From contig JABRWB010000014.1 in assembly GCA_039961635.1 (NCBI GenBank), positions 13,026 to 77,025 of the forward strand: DNA of 64,000 nucleotides. Reading direction: 5' to 3'. Under the pieces are notes generated by a model. That model was not told the origin of the DNA and ran no database searches. It was given only the letters and a program-made list of their open reading frames with translations. Each line of letters opens with the position of its first letter. The first letter of the stretch is position 1. Below, piece after piece: positions 15,812 through 25,022 of the stretch. Both the position numbers and the translations under genes were made by a program. This stretch comes from a bacterium. Its GTDB lineage: Bacteria; 4484-113; JAGGVC01.

Positions 15812-18742
15812 CTAACGTGCGCTCGCAATCGAAAATTCGGGTCCGGCTTTCGCGATAAAAACCGGCAACGGATTCGGCACCGTTGCGTCTATAAGGAACA
15901 AGCCGGTCGATTCCACCGCATCATCGCCCGTTTTAAGCGTCGAATAGACGACAAGCGAATTTCCAGACGGCAAAAGCGCAACACGTTCCGCGGAGATGCC
16001 GGTTGCCTCGGTGAAGTCTGCCATTTCAAGGTGACCTTCATCGGTACGCTTGGCAACCATAATCCTATTCTGACTTCCGGAAACTCCTTCAATCCAAGCT
16101 GCAAAATGACCGTCTTTCGAAAGTGTGAGCGAGGACTTCACGGCAGCCGAGCCGCTCACTTGCTCGACGCCCGAGTCTCCAGCCAATTCCATCAAAGCCC
16201 GTTTGGAGGTGACAAACAAAATTACGTTGCCGTCACCGCTGATGGCTGCATCCTGTACGTCGCTTGCAAGCTCGCTCGGCTTGCCCCATCTTCCAGATTC
16301 CGCATCAAAGTCAAGTCGAATTAAGGAGGCGGTTTTTTCCTGTCCTTTCCGGCATGCAAGCAGAATCGAATCACCAACATCCGTAATCGCGAGAAGGTCC
16401 GCCGAGCATTCCTCCGGGGTCAAATCTACTAGCCCGCTTTTGGATGAATACACGTACACCGACTTGGAAGTTTCCTTTTCCACGGAAACAAAAACCGGAT
16501 TTCCGAACCTGGGAACAGCGACCCCGACCGCCTTCCCCTCTGCGGGAACAAATGAAAACGATTCCAGGCCGGTCCAAGTTTCGATAACCGCAACTCCGCC
16601 TTCTGTAAGGTATCCCGCGTATGCACCATCCGGACTTAAATACAAACCCGCGCCTGTCGGTGCATGAATTGAGATCGGAAGCCTGTATCCCTGCTCTCCA
16701 GAAGCATCCAACATCCATATCTCTGCGACGCTTTCGTTTTCTCCACGGATCGAGCACAAAACAGGATTGCGCAGCTCCTCCGCCCTTGGAAGCACCACTA
16801 CCTGGATTGGTTCCGAAACCGCACGCGTTTCACCGGAAACGGCCGTTACCGTAACGTTGTAAGTTCCCTCTGCAGGAAAAATGTGCGATGGCGACGCCTC
16901 CGAAGAAGTTGCGCCATCCCCGAAATCCCAGGTGTATTCAGCAGGCTGATTGAGACCGTTCGCGATACAAACCGGAGCGAACGCCAGCGGAGCTAATCCT
17001 TTCACCGTGCGATCGCCTTGGATCGCAACTGTTGGAACGCTTCCCACGGGAAGATAAAGGGTTTCGGAGCGCCTTTCCCCGGATTCTACGATTTCCGCCT
17101 TCACTTCAAAAACGCCCTCTTTTGCAAACTCATGCTTTGGCGAAGGCTCCGAGCTTTTAAATCCATCCCCGAAGTCCCAGGAGACAAGCGCGTCGCTTCC
17201 GGTTCCCTTTACCATGAACGAAAATACTAGCGGGTTTTCCTTGGACTGACTGGGAACAAGCCCGAATCTACCAAAGCGGGCGGAGAAATAGTCGCGGGCG
17301 GTTTCCCTGCCTTCAAGCGACGCCCCGCCTTCTGCTGCACGAGCAGTTACCAAGACGAAAGCGGTTCCGGTCGCCATATCCGCATCCGTAACTATAATGC
17401 GTGCCAGGTAAAGCCCCGGACGCTCGTAAGTGTGGGTTACCTTTGCGCCGCTACCCGGCTCGATTGGAGCATCCGCTGGTTCGTCCCCGAATTCCAGCTT
17501 CCATTTGAAAGGCTCGCGCCCATTCTTCACCTTAATCGTGTAATCGACCGCAAACGGGGCGTCGCCCGATTCGGCACTCGGAACAAGCGACACCTTTAGC
17601 GGAAGTTGGTACTTGGGCTCAAGTCCATAGCTTTGGAGATTCACGGTAAGCTGGCGCGCCAGCTCTTGGCCTGACTCGTCGGCGAGATAGACGTTGACCT
17701 TGTACTTCCCTTCCTTTTCGAACTTGTACGACGGATTCATAATTTCGGCGGTTTTGCCTTCGCCGAAATCCCAAAGCACACGGTACGGTGACATGCCGCC
17801 CACCGCACTCGCTGCGAAATTGAGCGTAATCGGCACCTTCCCGCCGGGAGGATTAACGGAAACGTTGATTCCGAGCTTGTCAGGAGTCTTTGGAGGAAAA
17901 AGCATATCAATTTCAATCGGCTGGGTCGCGAACGCAACATTAGGCTTGAGACCGTTATCGGTCACCTTCAATATAGTTGTGTAAACGCCAACCTTGGGAA
18001 ATAGGTACGAAGCCGCGGGAGAAGTCGGGCTGGAATAATCGAACACACCATCGCCGTCAAAGTCCCAGTCGTACCGCACTATCTTTCCATCGGTATCGCT
18101 GGACGCGGCGGCATCGTATTCAACCCTTTGCCTGCCGTCTTCGAGAGCGATCGTGGCGAACGTGAAGGAAGCATCTGGCGGCGCGTTGACTTTCGCCCGG
18201 CTCGTGCTTTTGACGACCAGCGCCACCTCCGACAGGTAATCCAGCGGAGCGCTTACGGTTAAATTGTCGGCGTCGACGATGCTTCCGCCGATTTCCCTCC
18301 ATACGCCTTCGACCAAAATTCCCACCACCAGGTCTTCCGCTTCGAATCCCGAAAGATTGCCCGGATCGTATTTGATTTTTATCAGCGCGGGTTTTTCAAA
18401 TATGAAGCCGGTCGGAAAAAGCTGGTGATGCGTCTCTTTTATGGCCTGACCATGTTGCTCCTGAGGGAATTTAACCGTAACGTACTGCTTGGAGCGAAGC
18501 GCTCCGCGGGGAACGATGAGCTCGCAATTTCCGAATGCCAGCCGGCCGCCGTTTTCGCCGATGTAATCGCTTTTTTCGACCGGAGTTTTGGGCGGAGCTT
18601 CTACATCCTTTTCCTTCGGCGCGCGGCTTTCCGTGCGATCTGCGGGCGCGCCCGGCAGGCCGAGCCCTTCACAGCCGGCCACAGCCAAAACAAAAATCGT
18701 TGCGAGTAGTAACGCGGCGCAAAAACAGCGCAAACGCGGCAT
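15812..18742 (-). CDS. Surface lipoprotein: ZU5-like, five PKD domains, propeller
   Basis: The 976-residue lipoprotein has a signal ending in VAVAGC (lipobox). After a spacer comes a ZU5-like beta domain (GGRLAFG ... LIVPRGAL), then five PKD-type repeats, recognisable by YDWDFDGDG, VLWDFGEG, WKLEFGDE, VSWDFGDG and YTWDFGDG, and finally a C-terminal region with propeller-like repeats (LYLSPDGAYAGYL, LTLSKDGHFAAWI). It is probably anchored in the outer membrane or exposed at the surface for protein or glycan binding. Start ATG 18742 follows AAGGAGG; TAGAAT upstream may be its -10. It lies downstream of coaX in the same direction. Confidence 0.78.
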   Translation of the reverse strand: MPRLRCFCAALLLATIFVLAVAGCEGLGLPGAPADRTESRAPKEKDVEAPPKTPVEKSDYIGENGGRLAFGNCELIVPRGALRSKQYVTVKFPQEQHGQAIKETHHQLFPTGFIFEKPALIKIKYDPGNLSGFEAEDLVVGILVEGVWREIGGSIVDADNLTVSAPLDYLSEVALVVKSTSRAKVNAPPDASFTFATIALEDGRQRVEYDAAASSDTDGKIVRYDWDFDGDGVFDYSSPTSPAASYLFPKVGVYTTILKVTDNGLKPNVAFATQPIEIDMLFPPKTPDKLGINVSVNPPGGKVPITLNFAASAVGGMSPYRVLWDFGEGKTAEIMNPSYKFEKEGKYKVNVYLADESGQELARQLTVNLQSYGLEPKYQLPLKVSLVPSAESGDAPFAVDYTIKVKNGREPFKWKLEFGDEPADAPIEPGSGAKVTHTYERPGLYLARIIVTDADMATGTAFVLVTARAAEGGASLEGRETARDYFSARFGRFGLVPSQSKENPLVFSFMVKGTGSDALVSWDFGDGFKSSEPSPKHEFAKEGVFEVKAEIVESGERRSETLYLPVGSVPTVAIQGDRTVKGLAPLAFAPVCIANGLNQPAEYTWDFGDGATSSEASPSHIFPAEGTYNVTVTAVSGETRAVSEPIQVVVLPRAEELRNPVLCSIRGENESVAEIWMLDASGEQGYRLPISIHAPTGAGLYLSPDGAYAGYLTEGGVAVIETWTGLESFSFVPAEGKAVGVAVPRFGNPVFVSVEKETSKSVYVYSSKSGLVDLTPEECSADLLAITDVGDSILLACRKGQEKTASLIRLDFDAESGRWGKPSELASDVQDAAISGDGNVILFVTSKRALMELAGDSGVEQVSGSAAVKSSLTLSKDGHFAAWIEGVSGSQNRIMVAKRTDEGHLEMADFTEATGISAERVALLPSGNSLVVYSTLKTGDDAVESTGLFLIDATVPNPLPVFIAKAGPEFSIASAR

Positions 18743-18838
18743 CGAAGCCTCCTTGCCAAAGGCTGCCAATTCTACCAGAAGGCGCGCCTCGCGTTGTTAA
18801 GACGGACGCGGAGAAACCGTTATTCAATTCGAAACCAT

Positions 18839-19603
18839 TTAATTGTTCATCTCGTACAGCAGTCGAAGCCCATCCAGCGTCAAATGCGGCTCGATGTGAC
18901 CAATCAGTTCGCTGTGCTGAAACACCTTTTCGGCCAGTCCGCCGGTTGCAACAACTCCGGTTTCCGTTCCTATCGCGTTCCAAGCGCGCCTTATAAGCCC
19001 GTCCACAAGAGACACGTAACCGTAAAAGGTTCCTGACAAAATTGAATCCACGGTGTTCCGGCCAACGACCTGTTCCGGGGCGCGCAAACTGACATTCGGC
19101 AGCCGCGCCGCGCGCGCGGTAAGCGCGTCGAGCGCAAGCTGCACTCCGGGAGCGATCATGCCGCCAAGATATACATTCGGCTTAAGACAAACATCCAACG
19201 TAGTCGCCGTGCCGAAATCGACGGCGATAAGGGGTGCGCCGAACTTGGCCAAACCGGCCACACAATTTAAAATCCTGTCCGCGCCGACCTCCCGCGGATT
19301 TTCGTACTGGATATCCAAGCCGGTTTTCATTCCCGGGCCTACCACCATCGCTGCGACTCCCGTAGCCCTTTTCCAAACGTCTTCCCAGACGCCGGTGAGC
19401 GCCGGAACAACCGAGCCGATTATCGCGTCCGAAATCTCTGATGCGTCAATTTTCTGAAGCGCAAATAAACTAAGCACATAAGCAGCATATTCGTCCGACG
19501 TCCTATGGGTGGCGCTGACAACGCGCCAGGTACCCAAAAGATCGCTCCCGTCGTACACGCCGACAACCGTATGTGTGTTGCCGATATCGGTCACTACCAA
19601 CAT
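18839..19603 (-). CDS. coaX: Type III pantothenate kinase CoaX
   Basis: CoaX phosphorylates pantothenate, the first step of coenzyme A synthesis. Its 254 residues fit the family. The ATPase start VVTDIGNTHTVVGVYDG, the central GADRILNCVAG motif and DFGTATTLD are visible, as is GGMIAPGVQL. It belongs to the ASKHA fold and, unlike type I kinases, is not feedback-inhibited by CoA and needs a monovalent cation (family knowledge). It lies 36 bases after nadC; a TATAAT and a strong GGAGGTG site lie in that gap, so it can also be transcribed alone. Confidence 0.95.
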   Translation of the reverse strand: MLVVTDIGNTHTVVGVYDGSDLLGTWRVVSATHRTSDEYAAYVLSLFALQKIDASEISDAIIGSVVPALTGVWEDVWKRATGVAAMVVGPGMKTGLDIQYENPREVGADRILNCVAGLAKFGAPLIAVDFGTATTLDVCLKPNVYLGGMIAPGVQLALDALTARAARLPNVSLRAPEQVVGRNTVDSILSGTFYGYVSLVDGLIRRAWNAIGTETGVVATGGLAEKVFQHSELIGHIEPHLTLDGLRLLYEMNN

Positions 19604-19629
19604 GTGGCACCTCCGGTACGAGATTATAG
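19604..19629 (-). promoter_or_regulatory. Promoter and ribosome binding site of coaX
   Basis: On the reverse strand TATAAT lies about 20 bases before ATG 19603 and GGAGGTG lies just upstream of it. This gives a short ordinary leader, in contrast to the leaderless starts nearby. Confidence 0.45.
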
Positions 19630-19639
19630 GGCATTTGGG

Positions 19640-20470
19640 CTAGTGGAAATCCAGCGCGAGGTTCAGCGGCCGGGCGCTTTGCGTGATTTCGCTGGAAGAA
19701 ACGTAATCAACGCCGGTTTCGGCGTATTCCCGAATGTTGGAAGCGTTTATGCCGCCCGATGCTTCAAGCACAACACGGCCGCGTGCAATCTCCACGCCCT
19801 TTTTGACGTCGGCGGGAGACATATTATCCAGCATCACCCAATCCGCACCGAGCTCGATTGCAGTTTCAAGGTCCGCGAGCGATTCGATTTCGACCTCAAG
19901 CTTGTACACGGGAGAGGAGCCGTCACGCGCCGCTTCAAGCGCCTTTCTTAGCCCGCCGGCAGCCCGAATATGATTGTCTTTGACCAAAACGTGATCGTAC
20001 AGCCCCATCCTGTGGTTCACCCCTCCCCCGTGAAGAACCGCGCGCTTTTCCCACTTGCGCCAAAGCGGAGTCGTTTTTCGTGTGTCCAGTATTTCTGTTT
20101 CAGTGTCGGAAATCAGATCGGCGAGTTGGCGCGTGCGCGTAGCGACGCCGCACATCCTTGACAACAAATTCAGTGCAAGCCTTTCGCCTGTCAGTATCGT
20201 TTTCGGATCGCCTCGCAAATCCGCGATTGTCGCACCGGAATCGAACCTGGCACCGTCTGCAGATCTGAATCTAACCTCGACAACTCCGGGAAGTGCTGAA
20301 TAGACAAAGTGTACCAGTTGGCTTCCCGAAAGCACTCCCGACTCGCGCGCGACCAGGGACGCCGAAGCCTCGCGAGCCGATACTACCGACGAAATCGCTT
20401 CCGTTGTTATGTCGCCCGTTCCGATGTCTTCTGCAAGCGCTAGTTTAATCAATTCAAGGTCATTAAGCAT
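19640..20470 (-). CDS. nadC: Nicotinate-nucleotide pyrophosphorylase NadC
   Basis: NadC converts quinolinate and PRPP to nicotinate mononucleotide with release of CO2, the entry of the de novo pathway into the NAD core. The 276-residue protein shows EDIGTGDITTEAI, the SRMCGVATRT helix, DTRKTTPLWRKWEK, NHRMGLYDHVLVKDNHI and EASGGINASNIREYAETGVD, all typical. It follows the aspartate dehydrogenase gene by 48 bases on the same strand, so the two steps around quinolinate synthase are encoded together; nadA itself is not in the window. A GAGGAAG site precedes ATG 20470. Confidence 0.95.
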   Translation of the reverse strand: MLNDLELIKLALAEDIGTGDITTEAISSVVSAREASASLVARESGVLSGSQLVHFVYSALPGVVEVRFRSADGARFDSGATIADLRGDPKTILTGERLALNLLSRMCGVATRTRQLADLISDTETEILDTRKTTPLWRKWEKRAVLHGGGVNHRMGLYDHVLVKDNHIRAAGGLRKALEAARDGSSPVYKLEVEIESLADLETAIELGADWVMLDNMSPADVKKGVEIARGRVVLEASGGINASNIREYAETGVDYVSSSEITQSARPLNLALDFH

Positions 20471-20518
20471 AAACTGGCTTCCTCAAGCAAGTTAACGAGG
20501 TTAAATCGCGGCCAAAAA

Positions 20519-21346
20519 TTATGTTCCAGTGACGAATCCAGCGGCGAGCTTGCGAAGTGTCGCAATCGCGCTTTTGGCGGCAAGCAAACTTGTCCGCGGC
20601 ACTTCAGGGTGCGGCTCGTTTTCAAGCGTTATCGTCACCTTTCCGGCACCGCCTTCCACTTCCACTTGATGTGTATTCACCAAAACAGCCGGGTCGCTAA
20701 CAATTTTAACGGTCAAAGGCACATTGCTTCCCAAAGCAAGAAAGAGCGTCATCGCCACGTTAATATTCTTTGGAAACGCCTTGATGGCTTCGGACGCAGA
20801 ACCTTCAAACACAACAGCCGCTTCCTTATCGCTTCTTCCAAGTGATTTGGGGGGTTTGGTCGTGGTCAAAGTCGCGCAAAATACCCCCGACTCACGCATC
20901 GCAAGGATTGCATCCAATCCGCCGATAGCTCCGCTGGGAACCGCAATGCGAAGACCGCCCACTTCGGCGTATCTAAGCTCATCGTTGGATATTTGCGCAA
21001 GTCCGCCCACGCTCATAATGACGGCTGTTCGCGGCCTGTCGGTTTCAACACAGGCTGCAGTGCCGGCCGCAACTACATCCTTGACAGCATCTGAAGAGGC
21101 GCATTCCAAAATGTAGTCACATTCCGCGACCAGATCTTCAAGCGCCAACACAAACGGAGGCGAATCCGCGAAAGTCCCATGGGCCGACCAGGATGACCCG
21201 GCGCTTTCGCGCAACTCAACCGCCTTTGACGGGACTATATCGCAAAGCGCATAAAGCGAAAGCGGCAAATCGCCCAGCGCAGCTGCGTATGCCACATCGC
21301 GGCCGATCGCGCCGCATCCGACAATACCAAGCCTGTTGCCGCCCAC
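20519..21346 (-). CDS. L-aspartate dehydrogenase (NadX-like)
   Basis: Aspartate dehydrogenase oxidises L-aspartate to iminoaspartate with NAD(P), supplying quinolinate synthase in place of the FAD oxidase NadB. Of 275 residues, the Rossmann loop LGIVGCGAIGRDVA is at the N-terminus, followed by LYALCDI, CDYILECASSDAVKD, the catalytic-domain segment VPSGAIGGLDAI, and KNINVAMTLFLA, which are family hallmarks. It starts with GTG 21346 from a TATAAT box and heads the group with nadC and perhaps coaX. The gene name nadX is used in Thermotoga; I infer the same role from its neighbour. Confidence 0.88.
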   Translation of the reverse strand: MGGNRLGIVGCGAIGRDVAYAAALGDLPLSLYALCDIVPSKAVELRESAGSSWSAHGTFADSPPFVLALEDLVAECDYILECASSDAVKDVVAAGTAACVETDRPRTAVIMSVGGLAQISNDELRYAEVGGLRIAVPSGAIGGLDAILAMRESGVFCATLTTTKPPKSLGRSDKEAAVVFEGSASEAIKAFPKNINVAMTLFLALGSNVPLTVKIVSDPAVLVNTHQVEVEGGAGKVTITLENEPHPEVPRTSLLAAKSAIATLRKLAAGFVTGT

Positions 21347-21358
21347 GCGCTGATTATA
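21347..21358 (-). promoter_or_regulatory. Consensus TATAAT, probable leaderless start of aspartate dehydrogenase gene
   Basis: On the reverse strand TATAAT (21358-21353) is followed by CAGCGC and GTG at 21346. There is no ribosome binding site and no clear -35 box. Confidence 0.6.
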
Positions 21359-21420
21359 CCTTTAATTAGCCGGTACGATTATTCCGCCCCAACAAGTGCA
21401 AACCTTTACGGAAAGACGGA

Positions 21421-22479
21421 TTAAATAACTTCCAGAACTCCCTCAAGAGCGCCTGCCGCAGCCATCGCTTCGAATATCGCGACAATGTCTTGTGGTTTTG
21501 CACCCAGGGCATTCAGTCCAGCAACAACATCGCCTGCATTAACACGTATCAACGCTTCGCTCCGTCTTTCGCTGCCGGAGCCTGCATCAACATCCCCGTC
21601 GTTGCCCACGCTGATCGACAGCGAGCCGTGTGCGACTGCGACAGGCTTAATTCCCACATCCCCTCCCATTACTATGGTTCCTGTGCGTTGGTTAATAACA
21701 ACTTTTGCAACCGCGTCTGTCTCGATGTCCAGCGATTCGAGGACTGACACGAATGGAACCAGATCGTTCGCGAAAGCAGCCGGCACGCGCACGGCAATAG
21801 TTCCTCCATCAAGCGCGGAAGCGGAATCCCGACCGAGCAGCTCTTCTATTCTCAAAGCGATATTTTGGGCGGTTGTAAAGTCCGGTTGGTGAAGGTTGTA
21901 CCTGATAGTGCCGTCCTCTTTGAGTACCGTTGAAGGTACCTCCCGTTCGACAATCGCACCACCGACAACACGGCCCACCGTCGTGTTCCGCTTCTGCCTT
22001 CCACCCGCTTCTCCGGCTCCTCCTCCGATAAAATCGCCCAGGCTGACCGGCCCCTGTGCTACGGCGTAAATTTCGCCATCATCGGCAGTCAATATCGTCC
22101 TGTAAAGAATCCCTCCTTCAAGACTTTTCGCCGAGCCGATCGAGGAAACGGTAACGTCCAACTTGTCCCCGCCTCTGTAATACGCCGGAAAGTCCGCGGT
22201 CACTGCAACAGCAGCAAAATTTTTCACTTTTATACTTGCCGGATCAACCTGAAAGCCAAACTGCGACAGCATCCCCGCGATAGCCGCCGCCGTGTAAACG
22301 GCGGACTTGGGATCGTCGCCGGTTCCAGCGAGGCCGCCCACCAGCCCAAAACCGATCAACCTGTTTATCCTGACGCCGTCGAGGGAAGCAATGTCTTTAA
22401 GCCGCGCCGCTTCCGCCTGATTTGAGGCGAAAAACAGCGCAAAAAACAATGCGGCCGACGCTATGTATCTGAAAGTCAT
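21421..22479 (-). CDS. flgI: Flagellar P-ring protein FlgI
   Basis: FlgI forms the P ring around the flagellar rod in the peptidoglycan layer. The 352-residue protein has a signal peptide (about 1-24) and the motifs RLKDIASLDGVRINRLIGFGLV, written here only as its parts RLKDIASLDG and LIGFGLVGGLAGTGDD, then KNFAAVAVTADFPA and, near the end, VNAGDVVAGLNALG. An AAAGGAG site precedes the ATG. It is the last gene of the flgF-flgG-flgA-flgH-flgI group; flgJ, which often follows, is absent. Confidence 0.95.
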   Translation of the reverse strand: MTFRYIASAALFFALFFASNQAEAARLKDIASLDGVRINRLIGFGLVGGLAGTGDDPKSAVYTAAAIAGMLSQFGFQVDPASIKVKNFAAVAVTADFPAYYRGGDKLDVTVSSIGSAKSLEGGILYRTILTADDGEIYAVAQGPVSLGDFIGGGAGEAGGRQKRNTTVGRVVGGAIVEREVPSTVLKEDGTIRYNLHQPDFTTAQNIALRIEELLGRDSASALDGGTIAVRVPAAFANDLVPFVSVLESLDIETDAVAKVVINQRTGTIVMGGDVGIKPVAVAHGSLSISVGNDGDVDAGSGSERRSEALIRVNAGDVVAGLNALGAKPQDIVAIFEAMAAAGALEGVLEVI

Positions 22480-22495
22480 GTAAATCCGCTCCTTT

Positions 22496-23128
22496 CTAGA
22501 ACAGAATGTCGAATACGCGGCTGATGAATCCCGGCTTCATCTTTTTCGACAGAGCGCCTTCACCGACATATTCCACGCGGGTATCCGCAAGCCGGTTGGA
22601 CGGTATCGTGTTGTCCTGGTCTATGTCCTGCGGGCGCACTACTCCGGAAATCACGAGAATCTGCGTTTCGTGGTTGACCTTGACTTCCTTGCGCCCTTCG
22701 ACGACAAGGTTCCCATCCTCAAGCACATCCACGACCAGCACGCTGACCGTAGCCGAAAGCTTCCCCTTGCGGTCTGTATCACCTTTTCCGTCGTATTCAT
22801 TCTTCGTATTCTGCGAAAGCTTGCCATTGAGCCCGATCAATCGCCAGAGCGGGCTAAGCACCGCATCGAGAATGCCCGTATTGGTGAAATCCACGTCGGT
22901 TTTGTGTTCGCCGGAAAGCCCCGTCGTTGTTTCGGTTTGGGCCAGAGCGGTCTCATCGATCTTGACCAGAATAATGTCGCCTGGACGGTATTTCTTCGGC
23001 TTGCGGTGGTATAAATCCACCGCGGACGAATCCGCGGGGAAAAGCGAATCCGCGCGGCCGGGAATTCCCCCGAACACAATCGCAAAAAACAACATCGCGA
23101 TCGCAGTTTTAACGGCGTATTTGTTCAT
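22496..23128 (-). CDS. flgH: Flagellar L-ring protein FlgH, without lipobox
   Basis: FlgH forms the L ring in the outer membrane. The family core is clear: PGDIILVKIDETALAQT, GKLSATVSVLVVDVLEDGNL, EGRKEVKVNHETQ, SGVVRPQDID and DTRVEYVGEG. The 210-residue protein has a hydrophobic signal (about 5-23) but no lipobox and no Cys at all, whereas enterobacterial FlgH is a lipoprotein. The ring may thus be held by other contacts. ATG 23128 lies 5-8 bases from GGAG; a GTG at 23134 is also in frame. Confidence 0.93.
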   Translation of the reverse strand: MNKYAVKTAIAMLFFAIVFGGIPGRADSLFPADSSAVDLYHRKPKKYRPGDIILVKIDETALAQTETTTGLSGEHKTDVDFTNTGILDAVLSPLWRLIGLNGKLSQNTKNEYDGKGDTDRKGKLSATVSVLVVDVLEDGNLVVEGRKEVKVNHETQILVISGVVRPQDIDQDNTIPSNRLADTRVEYVGEGALSKKMKPGFISRVFDILF

Positions 23129-23143
23129 TTTCACTCCGTAACG

Positions 23144-24112
23144 CTAGGCATCATCATCAAAAGTCACTAACACAAAACCAGAAGCTGCAAGAATGCCGCG
23201 AAGCGACCGCCCGGTACTGCCGATCCGGACAAGGATGCGGTCGCCAAGGTAGCCAGATTCCATCGCCGTTCCTTCAGTCTCGATGTCCACGGCTCCCCGT
23301 GAAATCCGAACGGAAACAGAATCACCTTGGCACACGTCGAATGGCTTTAAAAGCGAATCCGGTGAAATTTCCTCGCCCGCGCCTATCGTTCTTTTCGCCT
23401 CCAGCCCTATGCATTCCGCAATTGTGGACACCACGGGACGCCCCGGAGGCAATGTGCGCACCTCGCAATCGATCATTCCCGGAGCAATCTCCGCGCCGCG
23501 CGGGATCGTTTCGAGCGCCAACACAATCGGTACTTTAAACGCAGCGTACCGTGAAAGCGGATGCTGCCCGACAAGGCTGCCGTCCGCACAAATTAGTATA
23601 GAGATTGGCAATGCGCCTTCCCGCCCGGAAGGATAGGAAAGCTTCAGTTCCACTTCGCCTTGCCTTACCTGCAGGTCAGGTAATTTTGTCTTCCAAACAA
23701 CCTTCGCGCTTTCGCCAAACCGGGACTTGATTTCAGATTCAAGAAATTCGGCAACTGACTTTCCGGAAATCGAGGTCCCTGCCCTTTTGATTAAGACGGA
23801 ATCTGCTCCGGTAACCGAGTATTCGCTTTCTGCGTATCCGGCAAAATTCAATCTGGAGATGAGGTCCGTCCGCCTATAAAGGAATTCGCGGCCGAGGGCC
23901 GGCGCAATTCCCAGCCTCAAGTCTTTGATTTCATCCAGCCTGTCTTGAGGCGCATCAATCTCCGCAATTTCGGAAAGCTCGATATATGGCCCTTCAATAA
24001 CCGCTTCCCGATGAAGGTGGATGATGATGCCCGCGGCGGCCGCAGGCAAGGCGCAGTGAGCAGCAAGCACTGCCGCAAGAACACCCGCAATCATCCCGAA
24101 TTTGACTTTCAT
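23144..24112 (-). CDS. flgA: Flagellar P-ring assembly chaperone FlgA
   Basis: FlgA is a periplasmic chaperone for FlgI polymerisation. The 322-residue protein has a signal peptide (about 1-27) and, in the C-terminal half, the SAF domain: IPRGAEIAPGMIDCE, GLEAKRTIGAGEEI, CQGDSVSVRISRGAVDIETEG written here as CQGDSVSV and RGAVDIETEG, then the final GDRILVRIGSTGRSLRG. It lies 7 bases after flgG and 9 before flgH. It is longer than the E. coli protein (219) because of an N-terminal region of about 100 residues. Confidence 0.88.
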   Translation of the reverse strand: MKVKFGMIAGVLAAVLAAHCALPAAAAGIIIHLHREAVIEGPYIELSEIAEIDAPQDRLDEIKDLRLGIAPALGREFLYRRTDLISRLNFAGYAESEYSVTGADSVLIKRAGTSISGKSVAEFLESEIKSRFGESAKVVWKTKLPDLQVRQGEVELKLSYPSGREGALPISILICADGSLVGQHPLSRYAAFKVPIVLALETIPRGAEIAPGMIDCEVRTLPPGRPVVSTIAECIGLEAKRTIGAGEEISPDSLLKPFDVCQGDSVSVRISRGAVDIETEGTAMESGYLGDRILVRIGSTGRSLRGILAASGFVLVTFDDDA

Positions 24113-24119
24113 CGAACTG

Positions 24120-24908
24120 TTACCGCTTCAGATTGGCCGCGATACCCAAAATTTCGTCCGACGTTTGAATCGTCTTGGAGTTGGTTTCGAACGCGCGCTG
24201 TGCGATGATGAGCTGTATAAGTTCGTCCACCATGCTCACGTTGCTCTGCTCCAAGAAATATTGCCTTGTCGTACCGAATCCCTCTTCGCCCGGCACGCCG
24301 TCCGTCGGAGCACCGCTGGCGGCGGTTTCACGGAACATGTTGCTGCCGACCGCCTGCAATCCCGCAGGGTTGACGAACCTCGAAAGCGTGATTTGTCCAA
24401 CCTGCGAAAGCTCCGTTTCACCCGGCAACTGCACCCATACGGTGCCGTCGGTTTGAATCGTTACCGAAATGGCGTCCGCGGGGAAAGTAATTGCGGGATC
24501 CAAGATATATCCGCTGTTATTGACCAGATTGCCCTCGCCGTCCAGCGTCAGCGCGCCGTCGCGGGAATAACCTATGGTTCCGTCGGGAAGCGTGAAACGG
24601 AAGAATCCATCGCCCTCGATCGTTAGATCCAAGGTACGCCCTGTTTCGATGTAGGAACCCTGCGTAAAGTCCTTTTTCGTAGCGGCGATGCGCGACCCGA
24701 GACCGATTTCAAGGCCGGTCGGGAGCACTGCCGCTCCTCCGGCCTGCGACCCGGCGACGCGAAGCACCTGGTAAATCAAATCCTGGAACTCCGCCCTGTC
24801 CTTCTTGAATCCGACCGTGTTGACGTTGGCGATATTGTTCGCCGTGACGTCGGTCATCGTTTGCTGGGCCTTAAGGCCCGTTGCACCTGTGTAAAGCGCG
24901 CGAAGCAT
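24120..24908 (-). CDS. flgG: Flagellar distal rod protein FlgG
   Basis: FlgG builds the distal rod that crosses the periplasm. The 262-residue protein shows the N-terminal rod signature LYTGATGLKAQQ and TANNIANVNTVGFK, the core GDGFFRFTLPDG, and the C-terminal heptad region NVSMVDELIQLIIAQRAFETNS. Start ATG 24908 follows AAAGGAG; an ORF upstream to 24947 is open but lacks family resemblance. It is second in the operon. Confidence 0.96.
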   Translation of the reverse strand: MLRALYTGATGLKAQQTMTDVTANNIANVNTVGFKKDRAEFQDLIYQVLRVAGSQAGGAAVLPTGLEIGLGSRIAATKKDFTQGSYIETGRTLDLTIEGDGFFRFTLPDGTIGYSRDGALTLDGEGNLVNNSGYILDPAITFPADAISVTIQTDGTVWVQLPGETELSQVGQITLSRFVNPAGLQAVGSNMFRETAASGAPTDGVPGEEGFGTTRQYFLEQSNVSMVDELIQLIIAQRAFETNSKTIQTSDEILGIAANLKR

Positions 24909-25022
24909 ACCGGCTCCTTTTTCCGGCGGGCGATTTGCGGGAATCAATCGGTCATCCCGCGAGGCCTCCGCGCTCGCGCGCAGTCCAGCCCAGTACCCGC
25001 CTTAATTCAAAATTTCAAACCA

